Shown: one piece after another, positions 1-10,674 of the stretch
How positions within the stretch are numbered: the first letter of the stretch is position 1
Layout of the letters: each line of letters begins with the position of its first letter
DNA from: CAVVYJ01 sp963752495
Lineage (GTDB): Bacteria > Pseudomonadota > Gammaproteobacteria > Burkholderiales > Methylophilaceae
Direction: 5' to 3'
Assembly: GCA_963752495.1 (NCBI GenBank)
Contig: CAVVYJ010000008.1
Coordinates: 1 to 64,000, forward strand
DNA: 64,000 nucleotides
Translations under genes and position numbers: made by a program
The notes under the pieces: generated by a model
What the model saw: the letters and a program-made list of their open reading frames with translations, nothing else
What the model was told of the DNA's origin: nothing
Database searches by the model: none

Positions 1-3000
1 TGGCGAGGAGTTGGTTATTCAGCTTGGTGTTGTTCTAAATCGGTTAGTGTTGTTTAGTAACTGATTTAGCAGTCAGAGATGGCTGTGTGGCAAACATATC
101 AATGCTGCGGGTGTTTTAGTTTCAAGTGGCAGTATTGCAGGAACAGCAAGTGGTAATCAGGTGATTAATATTTCTAGTCGGGACAGCATATTAGCTATGT
201 TTTAGTGCGTTCTACATCAGCTGCTACATTTAAAGTAGATGGTATTACTGTAATACCAGAACCAACCGGCGTTACGGACGTATTTACATATACATTGAGA
301 GATGGAGATGGTACAACATCGAGCGCAACGCTCACGATGAATTATGATACGACCACGACAACAAATAGCGATACCGCTACAGTGTATGAGTCCGGCATCA
401 ATGCCAATGGCGCTCAAGCAGGCGGTACGCAAGAAGCACAAACGATTGAGAGAGCAAGTGGTAATATTTTAGCCAACGATACTGGGGTCACAAGCTTTAG
501 TAACCTTTCAATTAGCGGAGGCACAATTACAGGTGGTACAGTTACTGCATCAGCGCCGGATGGCAATGGTGTGGTGACTGTGACGGTGACTGATACAACA
601 AGCGGTTCACGTGCAATTGCAACCATTACGGTATACACGCAAAACTTTGGTGCTAACGTTAAGGGCGATTACGTGGTCGATTTAGTCGGCAGAACCACAG
701 ATGGTGCTGGCACTAACGATAGCTTTACACTCAACTACACGTTAACCAACTCGGTTTCAGGCGAAGTAGATAATTCAACCCTGACAGTTGATGTGATTGA
801 TGATGTGCCTACCGTGCAAGACGCGATTGTGCAGGTAACACAAGGCACCTTGCCTGATACAAACTTGGTATTTGTAATTGACACCTCAGGCAGTATGATT
901 GCCGAAGTAAAAAGTATAGCTAGCGATGGCACAGTGACTATTATGAACCGCTTGCAAGCTACCTTGCTTGCTGTTGAGTCGGTGATTAATGAGTATTATA
1001 GTCAAGGCGGCAATATCAGCGTGACGTTGATTGACTTTGATGCGGATGCTGTTAATCGTGGCACGTATACCACAGCAGCTTCCGCTATTTCGGCGCTAAA
1101 TACACCAACCAATTTTGTTGTTGGCGATGGAACCAATTATGAAGCGGCGCTTACTGCAACACAGACTGCAATTGGCACACCTACTGTGGGCGAGAATTAC
1201 ACGGTTTATTTCATTTCTGATGGCGTGCCTACTGTAGGTGATACAACAGACCCGGCAGCAAATGGTTATCGGACTTTTGCGGCGACTAACAATATTAAAA
1301 CCTATGCTATTGGTATTGGTTCAGACATCGCTAACCCTGTGGAGCTTAATAATATTCACAATGTAGATAGTGATGTGAGTGGCGTAAAAGATAATGCAAT
1401 TATTGTCACTAACGTTGCTACTTTAGAGGATGTATTATTAGCCTCTGTGCCAACCAGTTTTGGCGGGTCTGTTGCTGGTAGCACCGCAAGCTCTAGCCTG
1501 AATTTTGGTGCAGATGGCGGTTACATCAGTAGCTTAATTATGCGGTTAGATACCAATGGTGACAATGTTCCAGATGCGGATGTTACGTTCAACTACAACC
1601 CAACAACCGGGCAAATTACTGTTGTTGGTGGTGGAACACCTCAAACAGGTTTCCCGTTAACAAGTAATACACTCACCTTGAATAATGCCAATGGGTTTGA
1701 AGATGGCATTTTGATATTCAACTTTACTACTGGCGAATATGTTTATCAAACAGCTGGTTTTGCTAATGAAGGCGAGCAATTTGATATTCGTTTTACCGCA
1801 ACAGACGGTGATGGTGATACTGCGACGGGTAGGCAAACCATCCAAATTGTGGATGGTAAGCCAGAAGCCAATGCGACATAGATACCTTGAAGGTAATGCA
1901 ACTTTCTTTGAAGGTAATGTGATTACTGCGATTGGTACAGATGGCGGCGACAATGTGGCGCTAACCACATTTAGCACAGGCCGCTCTGGAGAAGATAATG
2001 TGGTGACAGTGGCACAGTATCCTCTATAGTGTTTAAAGGAGTGACATTTGATTTACGCACTGCAGGCTCAACTGCCGCTCTAGGAGGTAACTATACAGTG
2101 ACTTCGATAGGTGGCGTTAATACACTTACTTGGACAGCTTCAGCGGCGGTTCTTCGCTAATATTTAACGAAGATGGCTATTATAGATACACTCCGCCCAC
2201 TGCTGAGATTTCAACCAATGTAGTTGCAGCTTCAGTGATTACTTCGCTTACAACTGCACCTGCTGGCGCATACTGGTGTGGTATTGTCAGGCATTTCTAG
2301 GCAGGTGTTGCAGAAGGCACTGCAGCGGTGAATCATAACGGCGATGGCGCAGGCACAACAGGCGGAAATTCTAACAATCGTGTTGATAGGCTAGAGAGCT
2401 TGGTCATTACTTTTGATACTGCAATTCATCCACACGGTGTGCAAAGTTGCAATTAACTGTAGATACCTCTAACAGTAACTTGGGCGGAACATTCACGCTT
2501 AATTATAAAGTTTATAATGTGCATGGCGATTTGATTGGCCAAGTGGCAAGCAATGTAGAAGGTTTGTTGACCGCGTTAAACGGCTTTACTGGTGTAGGTA
2601 AAGTGATTATCGAATCTAATGGTTTGGTTTGGTCTGGTGGTGGTGAAGGCGGCATTACAACGCAAGATGGCGGTTATGGCAGTATTTCAGATGTGCGTTA
2701 TCAATCTATTCTAAATACCACAGGCACACCAGCGCCTGCACCAGAAGTGATTGCTTATACGATCACTGATAATGATGGAGATAGTTCGTCATCAACATTA
2801 ACACTAAATAATATCATTGATGACATTGCCGGAACATCTGCCAATAACACGATTAACGGTACCGGAAGGAACGAAAATATTTCAGGCTTTGCTGGCGATG
2901 ATACGATTAACGCGGGTGCAGGCTATGATATTGTGCGTGGCGGTGATGGTAATGATACGATAGATGGCGGTGCTGATGATGATCAACTTTACGGTAATGC

Positions 3001-3568
3001 CGGCAATGACACAATCACTGGTGGTACAGGCAAAGATCAAATTTATGGTGATGACGGCAATGACACCTTGAGTGGTAATGATGGCGATGACTATATTGAT
3101 GGCGGCGCAGGTAATGACATCATCAATGGCGGTTTGGGTGCGGATATTATTCTGGGAGGTGCTGGCAACGATACCTTAACCGGCGGTAGCGTAGGTGTTG
3201 TTGATACGTTTAAATGGGAACTTGCCGATAGAGGTACGACAAGTGCGCCAGCAACAGACACAATCACAGACTTTGACCCATTAGCAGCAGGAGCAGGCGG
3301 TGATGTGCTTGACTTGCGTGATTTGCTTACTGGTGAAAGCCATGTTGGTGTTACTCCAGGTAATCTGTCATCTTATCTACACTTTGAAGTGGTCGGTGGC
3401 AATACCATCATCCATATCAGTAACAATGGTGGATATTCTAATGGCTATGCGCCGACAAAAGACGTTCAAAGAATCACATTAACTGGCGTTGATTTGGTAC
3501 AGTCCTTTACAGATGACGATGCCGTAATTCAAAACTTGTTAACAAATAATAAATTGATTGTAGATTAA
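1..3568 (+). pseudogene. 3' part of giant RTX/LapA-like adhesin with VWA domain, frame-disrupted, truncated by window edge
   Basis: This is the C-terminal part of a large repeat adhesin exported by type I secretion. The longest open piece (205-1881) carries Ig/VCBS-like Thr/Ser/Gly-rich repeats and then a von Willebrand A domain whose MIDAS begins FVIDTSGSM (about residues 225-233 of that piece). The last piece (2447-3568) has about ten nonapeptide GGxGNDxL calcium-binding repeats (2880-3190) and a C-terminal block typical of type I secretion targets (DTITDFDP followed by DVLDLRDLL). Coding-like sequence continues between and before these pieces in other frames, with breaks near 200, 1870, 2020, 2155 and 2300-2440, so several indels are needed to rebuild one gene. 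The neighbouring lapD, lapG and TolC-like genes fit a LapA-type cell-surface adhesin whose N-terminal retention module would lie left of the window. The disruption may be real decay or consensus error. Confidence 0.8.
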
Positions 3569-3591
3569 TTGGATTGATTCTTGGCACAATT

Positions 3592-3618
3592 AAAAAACCC
3601 GAGCTTGCTCGGGTTTTT
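3592..3618 (+). terminator. Rho-independent terminator after the adhesin
   Basis: CCCGAG-CTTG-CTCGGG hairpin, flanked by A6 on the left and T7 on the right, lies 24 bp after the adhesin stop. The A/T flanks make it potentially bidirectional. Confidence 0.9.
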
Positions 3619-3729
3619 TTATTATAGGCTCAACTCAAGATTTGACATCGATTCATACTTTTGTTCTGCTAAATATTTCCGATTTGCATCCGTTAATATG
3701 TGACATAGAGCAAAAATTTGGAGGCGATA

Positions 3730-4056
3730 ATGCCATACGTGTTAAGAGATAGTAATGGGCAAATCAATGCGGTGAGTCAGAGCGATGCCGCAATTAAAGG
3801 TTGGGAAAAAATAGATTCTGGCTCTAAAGAATATGTGGAGTATTTGGATTCTGCGATGAAGGAAGAAGATCCATTTCGTGAGAGCGATATTCAGCTTGCA
3901 CGCGTGCTGGAAGATCTGATTTCTTTGTTGATTGACCGTGACTTTATTCGCTTTACAGATTTTCCAGAACCAGCGCAGAAGCGTCTAATTGATCGGCAGG
4001 GTTTACGCAGTAAAGGTGGAAAACTTAATTTGCTGGACGATGAGTTTCTGCAATAG
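3730..4056 (+). CDS. Small conserved protein of the 'tryptophan synthase beta subunit-like' family
   Basis: A 108-residue soluble protein. The start MPYVLRDSNGQ at 3730 is chosen over an in-frame ATG at 3718 because GGAGG sits 5-6 bases before 3730. The pattern MPYVxRDxxGQI at the N-terminus and LARVLEDLIxLLIDRxxIRFTDFPEPAQ in the middle matches a small proteobacterial family that carries the misleading automatic name 'tryptophan synthase subunit beta like'. No catalytic motif is visible and I do not assign a function. It is transcribed alone, with a strong terminator on each side. Confidence 0.8.
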   Translation: MPYVLRDSNGQINAVSQSDAAIKGWEKIDSGSKEYVEYLDSAMKEEDPFRESDIQLARVLEDLISLLIDRDFIRFTDFPEPAQKRLIDRQGLRSKGGKLNLLDDEFLQ

Positions 4057-4070
4057 TGAAGTAGAATTTA

Positions 4071-4096
4071 AAAAGGCAGCCTAGGCTGCCTTTTTT
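4071..4096 (+). terminator. Rho-independent terminator (probably bidirectional)
   Basis: AAAAGGCAGC-CTAG-GCTGCCTTTTTT: a 10-bp stem followed by a T-run, between the convergent 108-aa gene and lapD. It can serve both. Confidence 0.92.
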
Positions 4097-4122
4097 ACTG
4101 TTGCAATCTAGCCGTTTTAATT

Positions 4123-6063
4123 TTAACTCTTGATGTCCGGTGCTGACATTTTTATTGCTGGTCCGGTCATTGCGTCAATACCGAGCTCTGGCAACGCGGC
4201 CATTTCACCCCCTGTTTGCACGCCTTCCGCAATCGCTATTAAGCCGATGGAGTGTGCGATAAGGCAAATACCTTTTAAGAAAGCCTTATTACCAGGGTTT
4301 TGATCAATATCTCGAATGACAGAAGCATCCACCTTGATGTAGTCTAGATTAAGATCATGCAACTCCCCTAGACGGCCAATTTGAGCCCCCACGTGTTCCA
4401 CGCCCAATTTACAGCCTAATGGTTTAATTCGTGCACAGAACTCTCTGAATTGTGGCAAATTCTGGAAGGCGCCGTGCTCCGGAACTTCTAGCCATAAACG
4501 GCTTGCCACTTCAGGGTGCCGTTTCAGGAGTTTCTGTATATGGGCAATATATTCTGGGTTGCACATGGCGCTTGTTGAAACATTGAGACCTATAGGAGGC
4601 GCGCCTTTTACCAGCGATTTAACAGCCGCTTCTACCACCAAGTGATCAAGCTGCGACACCAGGCCTAATTGTGTTGCCCAAGAAATAAACTCGCCTGCAG
4701 GGTGCCAAGCGCCACCCTCTACCAACTGTAGCCGCGCAGGGCTCTCTTCATGAATAATTTCGCCAGAGAGCGTCATGACGGGGAACGCCGCAAGTTTTAA
4801 ACGCTTAGCTTCAAGCGCTGAGGCCAGCATGTTGCGCCACTCAGTCTCATCACTATCTTCATACTTGGTAAAATCTTCCTTATCAATCAGTTCCAATATG
4901 TCTACTTCGGTAGGCGCTGTTTTGTTTTTGATTGTAAGAATCAGTTCATCAAGTGCTTTGAGTCGATCAGTGCTACTGATTTTGCTAGAAATCGTATGTA
5001 AGGCAAAATTGTCGAATATCGTATCAAGTTTGGCTGCATCGCTGAGGGTGTTTTTTACTCGGCCACACAGCACGTTGCTATCAACCGGTTCGTTCGAGAA
5101 TACGGCAAAATCTGCGCCAGTCACGCGGCCAGCGATTAAAGACGGATATTGATCACAAAAACTCTGTAATGCTGTTCCCATGCGTTTAAGTAGTTTATTG
5201 GTTTCAGCATTGCCTAGGGTGTCATTAATTTCGGTTAGATTGCTGATATGTGATACCACTAATAGCCCTTCACTGAAAGACTCTTCGCCTGCCATATAGG
5301 CAGTCACTCGGCTATTAAAGTATTTTCGGTTCATTAAGCCAGTCGTTGAATCATAGTTGGCCTCAATGCGCATCTGATCTAGCAGTTGCGATTGATCTTT
5401 GAGCATCGCTTCAATACGCTGGGAAAGCTTATTCATGCCGCGTGCAAGCGTTCTGAACTCAATCGTTTTGGGTTCTTTGATAGTAATGAAGTTTTTGTCT
5501 CCGATTGCTTCGGTCATTTCAACCATTTCATCTAATGGACGCACAATGATTTTTAACACGAGTGAGCCTACTGCTCCGCAAACAATAGCGATAATCACAC
5601 TCCAGTAAATCATCGATAATGTGCCTTCCCAAAGTTCTTGATAAGCAAAGTCAGTTGAACTTGCAAGAGTGAGTGTGCCGTACTGAGACCACCCATCCTG
5701 TATCAGCGCCGTGCCAGATTGCGGGCTCAATATGAATCATCTCGGCTTAACCATTCAGGCGCGTTGCCAGACTTGTTGGTGTTGGTTTTTTCTACGATAA
5801 GTTTGCCATTCGGGTCTAATAACCTGATAAATTTATAGTGACCGTTATCAAATTGAGCTGAGAGCATCAGAGTTAATTGCGACAGGGTCTTTTTTCATAT
5901 GGGATATTGAAAGTGCTAACGACACCGCGTTATCCGTGTTTTTCGCTTCTAGCTGATGTTCTAAGTAGTGCCTGCTTGATGCTGTCGTAATCACAAAGCT
6001 GGCCACAAAAGCCAGTGACATTACGAGGATGATCGCTAACCATAATTGTTTAATAAGTGACAT
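4123..6063 (-). CDS. lapD: LapD-like inner-membrane c-di-GMP receptor (frameshifted)
   Basis: LapD binds c-di-GMP through a degenerate EAL domain and, when loaded, sequesters the periplasmic protease LapG so that the adhesin stays on the surface. The N-terminal piece (5848-6063) gives TM1 and the start of the LapD_MoxY periplasmic domain (SSRHYLEHQLEAKNTDNAVS). The C-terminal piece (4123-5730) gives the end of that domain (QDGWSQYGTLTL), TM2, HAMP, a GGDEF-like and an EAL-like domain. Both catalytic motifs are degenerate: GGDEF reads TGADF and EAL reads ESPARL, as expected for a receptor and not an enzyme. About 120 bases between the pieces encode the missing periplasmic segment (AQFDNGHYKFIRLLDPNGKL) in other frames, so at least two or three indels interrupt the gene. 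It lies directly upstream of nothing but downstream of lapG (20-bp gap), as in a lapG-lapD operon. Confidence 0.85.
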
Positions 6064-6083
6064 GTTGATTCCTGTTCATTAAA

Positions 6084-6714
6084 TTACATACCATCGTTCT
6101 GAATACGCACTAACACATTACGCCAGCGCGAAAGGTTGTTTAATGAAGTGCCTTTGGCATTATTAGCACTGCCTGCCCAGAGGCCTTCACTATTGAAACT
6201 GAAAATAGGGGTTAAATCAATACGACGCGAACTCTCATGTATGTCAGAAACCAGATTGTCCAAAATAATCGGTTCGGAGGTGGGTGTTTCGTAATAGCTC
6301 AATACCATATGTGCTTGAAACACCCTGCTATGCGGTCCGCCGATTTGAGCGCGCACATAGGTGAGTTTTAATTTTTCATCGGGGATATCAAGCGTCACGT
6401 AAAAAAATATATTTGGCGATACTAAAGTCCTCACAGTCACCACGCCTTCTGCCAATGGATTCCAGAGGCGTTGCCCAGTAATCCGTTTCTCCCCACACTG
6501 AGTTATCATCTTCAAAGTTGATTTTTGCGTTAAAAAAATCGTTAATGCGCCTAAGTTTATCTCTCTCAGGGGCGGACTTAAGCTCTGTTACTAGTATTTG
6601 CAACTCTAATACAGTTTTACGCGCATTTTCTCCATAGCGTTGCGATGCTAAGCTGGCTAACTTTTGAAAATCCACCGCAATAGCCAAATTAATGGCAAAA
6701 AAACACACAATCAA
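6084..6714 (-). CDS. lapG: LapG-like transglutaminase-type periplasmic cysteine protease (frameshifted)
   Basis: LapG cleaves the N-terminal region of LapA-type adhesins after a di-alanine and so releases them from the cell. The 5' piece (6388-6714) has a hydrophobic export segment and the catalytic cysteine in RRRGDCEDFSIAKY. The 3' piece (6084-6515) carries the catalytic histidine (FQAHMVLSYY) and aspartate (IILDNL). The reading frame switches near 6400-6425, between the KYIFLR of one frame and the IPDEKLKLTYV of the other, so the triad is complete only if the indel is corrected. The 5' start is uncertain: the first usable codon is a TTG at 6714 and an upstream start is possible. It precedes lapD on the same strand. 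Confidence 0.85.
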
Positions 6715-6995
6715 GCATAAATAAAGCTTAGTTACGTTGTTTTTTTCAACTAAATTGTGAATTAACTTTGTAATAATGGTGCCAATGTAATAAAATTTGC
6801 CCGGAAAGATGTAATTTTCTTTTCAAATGAGCTAGTTATATCAACCAATTTGACATATTGTCGTTGTAACAATAACTCATAAACTAAGTGTTAGGGAATC
6901 AGACTAAACTTTAAGGCATGGTAATTGCTGTTTATCTGTCGATAAGAGCAGGATTTTCTGCTGATTTTAAAGTTTAATTTGAAGAAATAAAAAAT

Positions 6996-8873
6996 ATGAA
7001 TAAATCAATTCGAGGAATTTTAATTGCAACGCTGATGCTGATGACGCATCCCGCCAGTGCAGCCTCTCCCACAACACTTAAAGAAATCGTCGAAAAAGTG
7101 GTTACTTCCAATCCGGAAGTACAAGCTAATTTTCATACATACAAAGCTGCTTTGCAGGACCAAGCGGCTGCTAAAGGCGGCTACTGGCCTCATGCAGACA
7201 TTGTTTCTACATTCAGAAACCAAGAGCGGTTAACTCCAAATACTAATAATGCAGAAGCGCCAGATAGGCAAACGCAGTTTGTTTTGCGTCAGATGTTATT
7301 CGATGGTTTTGCAACACGCAGTGAAGTCAGCAGGCTAGATCATGCTGCGCGTGTACGTTATTACGAATTGCAAAATAGCATGCAGAATACTGCACTTGAT
7401 CTGGTCAAGAGCTATATAGATATTCAACGATATCGTCAACTTGTCGACTATGCGCAAGATAACTATGCGGTGCATAAGCAGCTATTTGACCGTATTGAAG
7501 AGCGTGTGACAGCTGGTGTCGCGCGTCGTGTTGACCTAGAACAGGCAAGTGGTCGTTTGGCATTGGCTGAAGCAAATTTACTTACCGAAACCACGAATCT
7601 GCAAAATGTAACTGCGCGGTTTCAACGATTGTCCGGAGAGCTTCCTCCTGATAGCTTAGAGGAGGTCGATTTCTTTAAAGAGGGGTTGCCACCTGACGCA
7701 AACCAAGCCTTGCAATTGGCTTATAAACAGAACCCTGAGTTACTTTCCGCTATTGAAAATATTGTTGCAACCCAGCAGGAAGTTGAAGGCAGACGCGCTA
7801 AATATATGCCTAGGCTGGATTTGGAAGCCAGAAAGAACATTGATGCAAGTTCAAATGGCAGAAACAGCAGCTTAGCTTCAGACTCATTAGAGCTAACTGC
7901 TACGTTCAATTTGTTTAATGGTTTCTCAGATAAAGCGATGATTGAGCAAGCTGGGGAAAAATTAAATACATCACATGATTTGCGTGATAAGGCTTGTATA
8001 GACACGCGTCAGACTCTGGTGATTGCCTACAACGATGTGCTTAGCTTAACTGAACAGTTGGGTTATCGGAATCAGCACCAGCTCTCTATTGAAAAAGCGC
8101 GTGAAGCTTATCGCAAACAATTTGATATCGGGCAACGTACCTTACTGGACTTGCTGGATACTGAAAATGAATATTTTCAGGCAAAGCGCACTTACACAAA
8201 TACGCAGCGTGATTTATATACGGCCTATGCGCGCACTTATACCAGCGAGGGAGATTTGCTTAATAAATTAGGCGTAACACGTGGCGATTTGCCTGATTTA
8301 GGCCATGCTGATTACACGGACAATTATGCGACCTGCCAAGCTGTTGCCCCAGAGATGATTAAAGTTGACAAGGCTAGTATTGTGGCAAACGCGAAGCCGC
8401 TTAGTGTAGCGAATGATAAAATGCTTGCAAATAAGCCCGTAGCTAAGCCAGTGGCAACTTGCAGTTCAGATGAAATTACAACTCGTGTAAACGACTGGGC
8501 ATCTGCATGGCAGCATAAAGACTTTGATAACTATATCAAGTTTTATGCAGATAAATTTACTCCTGAACCACCGCTCAGTCGCGATGAATGGGAAAAGCAA
8601 CGTAAAGCACGACTTTCAAACCCGGGTAAAATCAACCTTGAACTTACCAACATGAAGGTGACTTGCGATGGTGATAAAGCCAAGGCTGAATTTAACCAAG
8701 ACTATAGTGTGACAACTTATAAACTCAAAAAATCAAAAGACAGCATGGGTTGCGAGGTCTGTAACGCTAAACGTATTGCAACTAAAGGTTTTGCAGACAA
8801 TGTGAACAAAGAATTGCAATTCGAAAAAAATGGCAGTCAATGGCAGATTGTGCGTGAGTTGGTAAATAAATAG
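6996..8873 (+). CDS. TolC-family type I secretion outer-membrane protein with C-terminal NTF2-like domain
   Basis: An outer-membrane channel of the TolC/LapE type, expected to complete the type I secretion path of the adjacent RTX adhesin. A signal peptide ends at ASA-AS (residues ~20-23). Residues ~30-430 hold two outer-membrane efflux repeats with long coiled-coil helices (YxELQNSMQNTALDLVKSY; YRKQFDIGQRTLLDLLDTENE). Residues ~490-625, after a Lys/Ala/Pro linker, form an extra domain (VNDWASAWQHKDFDNYIKFY ... WQIVREL) resembling the NTF2-like 'L,D-transpeptidase/Cds6 C-terminal' fold, so at 625 aa it is longer than a plain TolC (~450-490). The ABC transporter and adaptor genes are not in the window. 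Transcription is divergent from lapG; the 280-bp gap probably holds both promoters. Confidence 0.88.
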   Translation: MNKSIRGILIATLMLMTHPASAASPTTLKEIVEKVVTSNPEVQANFHTYKAALQDQAAAKGGYWPHADIVSTFRNQERLTPNTNNAEAPDRQTQFVLRQMLFDGFATRSEVSRLDHAARVRYYELQNSMQNTALDLVKSYIDIQRYRQLVDYAQDNYAVHKQLFDRIEERVTAGVARRVDLEQASGRLALAEANLLTETTNLQNVTARFQRLSGELPPDSLEEVDFFKEGLPPDANQALQLAYKQNPELLSAIENIVATQQEVEGRRAKYMPRLDLEARKNIDASSNGRNSSLASDSLELTATFNLFNGFSDKAMIEQAGEKLNTSHDLRDKACIDTRQTLVIAYNDVLSLTEQLGYRNQHQLSIEKAREAYRKQFDIGQRTLLDLLDTENEYFQAKRTYTNTQRDLYTAYARTYTSEGDLLNKLGVTRGDLPDLGHADYTDNYATCQAVAPEMIKVDKASIVANAKPLSVANDKMLANKPVAKPVATCSSDEITTRVNDWASAWQHKDFDNYIKFYADKFTPEPPLSRDEWEKQRKARLSNPGKINLELTNMKVTCDGDKAKAEFNQDYSVTTYKLKKSKDSMGCEVCNAKRIATKGFADNVNKELQFEKNGSQWQIVRELVNK

Positions 8874-8894
8874 CCTTTAAAATCTGCTTATATT

Positions 8895-8930
8895 AAAAAG
8901 CACATTATTCTGTTGAGTAATGTGCTTTTT
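8895..8930 (+). terminator. Rho-independent terminator after the TolC-like gene
   Basis: AAAAAGCACATTA / TAATGTGCTTTTTT: a 13-bp stem with a 10-nt loop, 22 bases after the stop codon. Confidence 0.9.
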
Positions 8931-9023
8931 TACTTTTATGATGCAAATTTTTTAGGCGAATGTTCGTCATATTTGCCCAGAGAGTGTTAGAATACGCACC
9001 GCAACAAATCTGCTAGCAGTCAC

Positions 9024-9110
9024 GCCCGGGTGGTGAAATTGGTAGACACAAGAGACTTAAAATCTCTCGACTTTACGGTCGTGCCGGTTCGATTCCGGCT
9101 CCGGGCACCA
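9024..9110 (+). tRNA. tRNA-Leu (anticodon TAA)
   Basis: An 87-nt cloverleaf with encoded CCA. The acceptor GCCCGGG pairs with TCCGGGC, the anticodon loop in GAGACTTAAAATCTC gives TAA, a long variable arm (class II) follows, and the T arm is GCCGG-TTCGATT-CCGGC. Confidence 0.95.
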
Positions 9111-9120
9111 AAAACAAATG

Positions 9121-9354
9121 CTAGCTCTTACAAGCCACTTCTACTACGCGGCGTTGAATCAATAAATTCTCCAAATGATTTGCCGTATAAAATCCATGCG
9201 GGCAAATCGCTTGTGCTTCATTTCTGCAGTTTTGCCAATTCTCAATACCGCTGCATGTAAGTTCTGTCCATTCTGCAGAGTCTATTTTCGCGTATTGCGT
9301 TTGATGAGCACAGCCCGCCAAAAAAAGTAGTGTCAAAATTGCAATGTGTTTCAT
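9121..9354 (-). CDS. Small putative lipoprotein
   Basis: A 77-residue protein. The start at 9354 (MKHIAILTLLFLAGCAHQ) is chosen because it begins a lipoprotein signal with lipobox LAGC and is preceded by AGGA; the open frame reaches 15 codons further upstream without a signal. After the lipidated Cys the mature part has four more cysteines (TCSGIENWQNC, ICPHGF, VACKS), which could form two disulfides in the periplasm. I do not recognise the family. It lies tail-to-tail with tRNA-Leu and just downstream of the peroxiredoxin gene on the same strand (52-bp gap). Confidence 0.65.
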   Translation of the reverse strand: MKHIAILTLLFLAGCAHQTQYAKIDSAEWTELTCSGIENWQNCRNEAQAICPHGFYTANHLENLLIQRRVVEVACKS

Positions 9355-9406
9355 ATTGTTTTTCCTGCCAGTAGATTCCATCAATACTATACGCATATTA
9401 GTACAA

Positions 9407-9943
9407 TTAAGATGCTTTAAGTTTCTCTAAATCATCAATTATTTCCTGAGAATGCTTAGAGGTGTCCACGCTCAAATACACTTTAGCGATATTGCCTTGT
9501 GGGTTGATTAGGAACGTGTAGCGCTTCGCTACTTTGATTAAACCCATATCCATTAACGCGCCGTATTTATTGGCTGTCAGACCATCTTTGTCTGAGAGTA
9601 GTGGGAAGGGCAAATTATATTTTTTTGCAAATGCACTATGGCTTTGGCCGTTATCTACACTTACCCCCACCACTTTTGCGCCGAGATTTTCTAGCTTATG
9701 CAAGTCATCGCGAAAACTACAAGCTTCTTTGGTGCATCCTGGCGTGTCATCCTTTGGGTAAAAGTAGAGCACTAGCCAGCCTTTTGAATAGTCAGCAAGT
9801 CTGTGTATTTGACCATTGGCATCGGGCAACTCAAAGTCTGGTGCCTTGTCGCCAGATTTGATAATACCATCTGACTTGTTGAGCCGCTGGTAGCCAACTG
9901 CAACCAAAATGAGTAGTGCAAGAATAATGAGAATCTTCACCAA
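9407..9943 (-). CDS. Membrane-anchored peroxiredoxin, BCP/PrxQ type
   Basis: A thiol peroxidase that reduces H2O2 and organic peroxides. Residues 1-18 are a single N-terminal membrane anchor or uncleaved signal (MVKILIILALLILVAVGY). The AhpC/TSA domain follows, with GDKAPDFELPD and the peroxidatic motif YPKDDTPGCTKEACSFRD. The second Cys five residues after the first is the resolving-cysteine arrangement of PrxQ/BCP proteins. The length of 178 aa is the BCP core (~155) plus the anchor, so it probably works at the periplasmic face. It may share a transcript with the downstream lipoprotein. Confidence 0.9.
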   Translation of the reverse strand: MVKILIILALLILVAVGYQRLNKSDGIIKSGDKAPDFELPDANGQIHRLADYSKGWLVLYFYPKDDTPGCTKEACSFRDDLHKLENLGAKVVGVSVDNGQSHSAFAKKYNLPFPLLSDKDGLTANKYGALMDMGLIKVAKRYTFLINPQGNIAKVYLSVDTSKHSQEIIDDLEKLKAS

Positions 9944-10113
9944 TCAAATCCTTTCAATACAGAAGATTTAAGTCTACAACTTCAGCTATGTTTAATCCAT
10001 TGCTAAGTTACAGCTCGTCTGAGAATTCATCAAGTTAACCTGTTTTTAAGTCGCTATTTGCAAGATTGATTTGCTTGTTGGGATGATAAAGTCCAAGTAG
10101 GAAAATTTTATCA

Positions 10114-10674
10114 ATGACATCGCAAACGCTATCTATTAAAAAGGCACTTCGTGCCTTTTCAACCGCCATCTTTTTTGGTGCGATTTTCTGTGGGCCACTT
10201 CTAGCGCATGCCACTACTAAAGAAGATGCAGTTAAAGCCGGCATTGTCTACAACTTTACCAAATATATTACCTGGCCCGCTGGTGCCACGCTACAAAACA
10301 ACTTTAATCTTTGCGTGGAAGGAAATGATCAACTGGATGGTGGCTTAGAAGCCCTTTACGGCAGGCTAGTAGGCAATAGGCCATTAATCTTAAAGCGTGA
10401 TGTGTCGAATGCAGAGTCAAAAACCTGTCATATGGTATTTGTTGCAAATGATGCAAAACTTAACATCAAAGTAGTTATGCAAAAATTTAGCGGTCTGCCT
10501 GTAGTAACGGTGAGTGATCGGGCGGACTTTATTCAACAAGGAGGCATGATTGGTTTGTTGCGGGATGGTCATCGTGTAGGTTTTGAGGTCAATATCAAAC
10601 CAGCCAAGGCGGTTGGACTTCGCATGAGTGCGCAGTTGCTCAAGCTCGCTAAATACGTGAAAGGTCTCAAATGA
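10114..10674 (+). CDS. yfiR: YfiR-family (DUF4154) periplasmic protein
   Basis: YfiR in Pseudomonas is a periplasmic repressor of the diguanylate cyclase YfiN. The protein has an N-terminal signal (residues ~1-33, ending LLAHA-TT) and the family core: KAGIVYNFTKYITWPAG, FNLCVEGND, LPVVTVSDRADFIQQGGMIG, and RVGFEVNIKPAKAVGLRMSAQLLKLAK at the C-terminus. At 186 aa it has the usual length. The last codons overlap the next gene (ATGA at 10671), and a CHASE8-GGDEF-EAL protein lies two genes downstream, so translational coupling in one signalling operon is likely. No yfiB-like lipoprotein is present. Confidence 0.92.
   Translation: MTSQTLSIKKALRAFSTAIFFGAIFCGPLLAHATTKEDAVKAGIVYNFTKYITWPAGATLQNNFNLCVEGNDQLDGGLEALYGRLVGNRPLILKRDVSNAESKTCHMVFVANDAKLNIKVVMQKFSGLPVVTVSDRADFIQQGGMIGLLRDGHRVGFEVNIKPAKAVGLRMSAQLLKLAKYVKGLK

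Noticed and set aside
9030..9260. 76-codon plus-strand frame over tRNA-Leu
   Set aside because: It runs through the tRNA and antisense to the lipoprotein gene. The apparent start (VKLVDTRDLKS) is the known spurious translation of tRNA-Leu genes.
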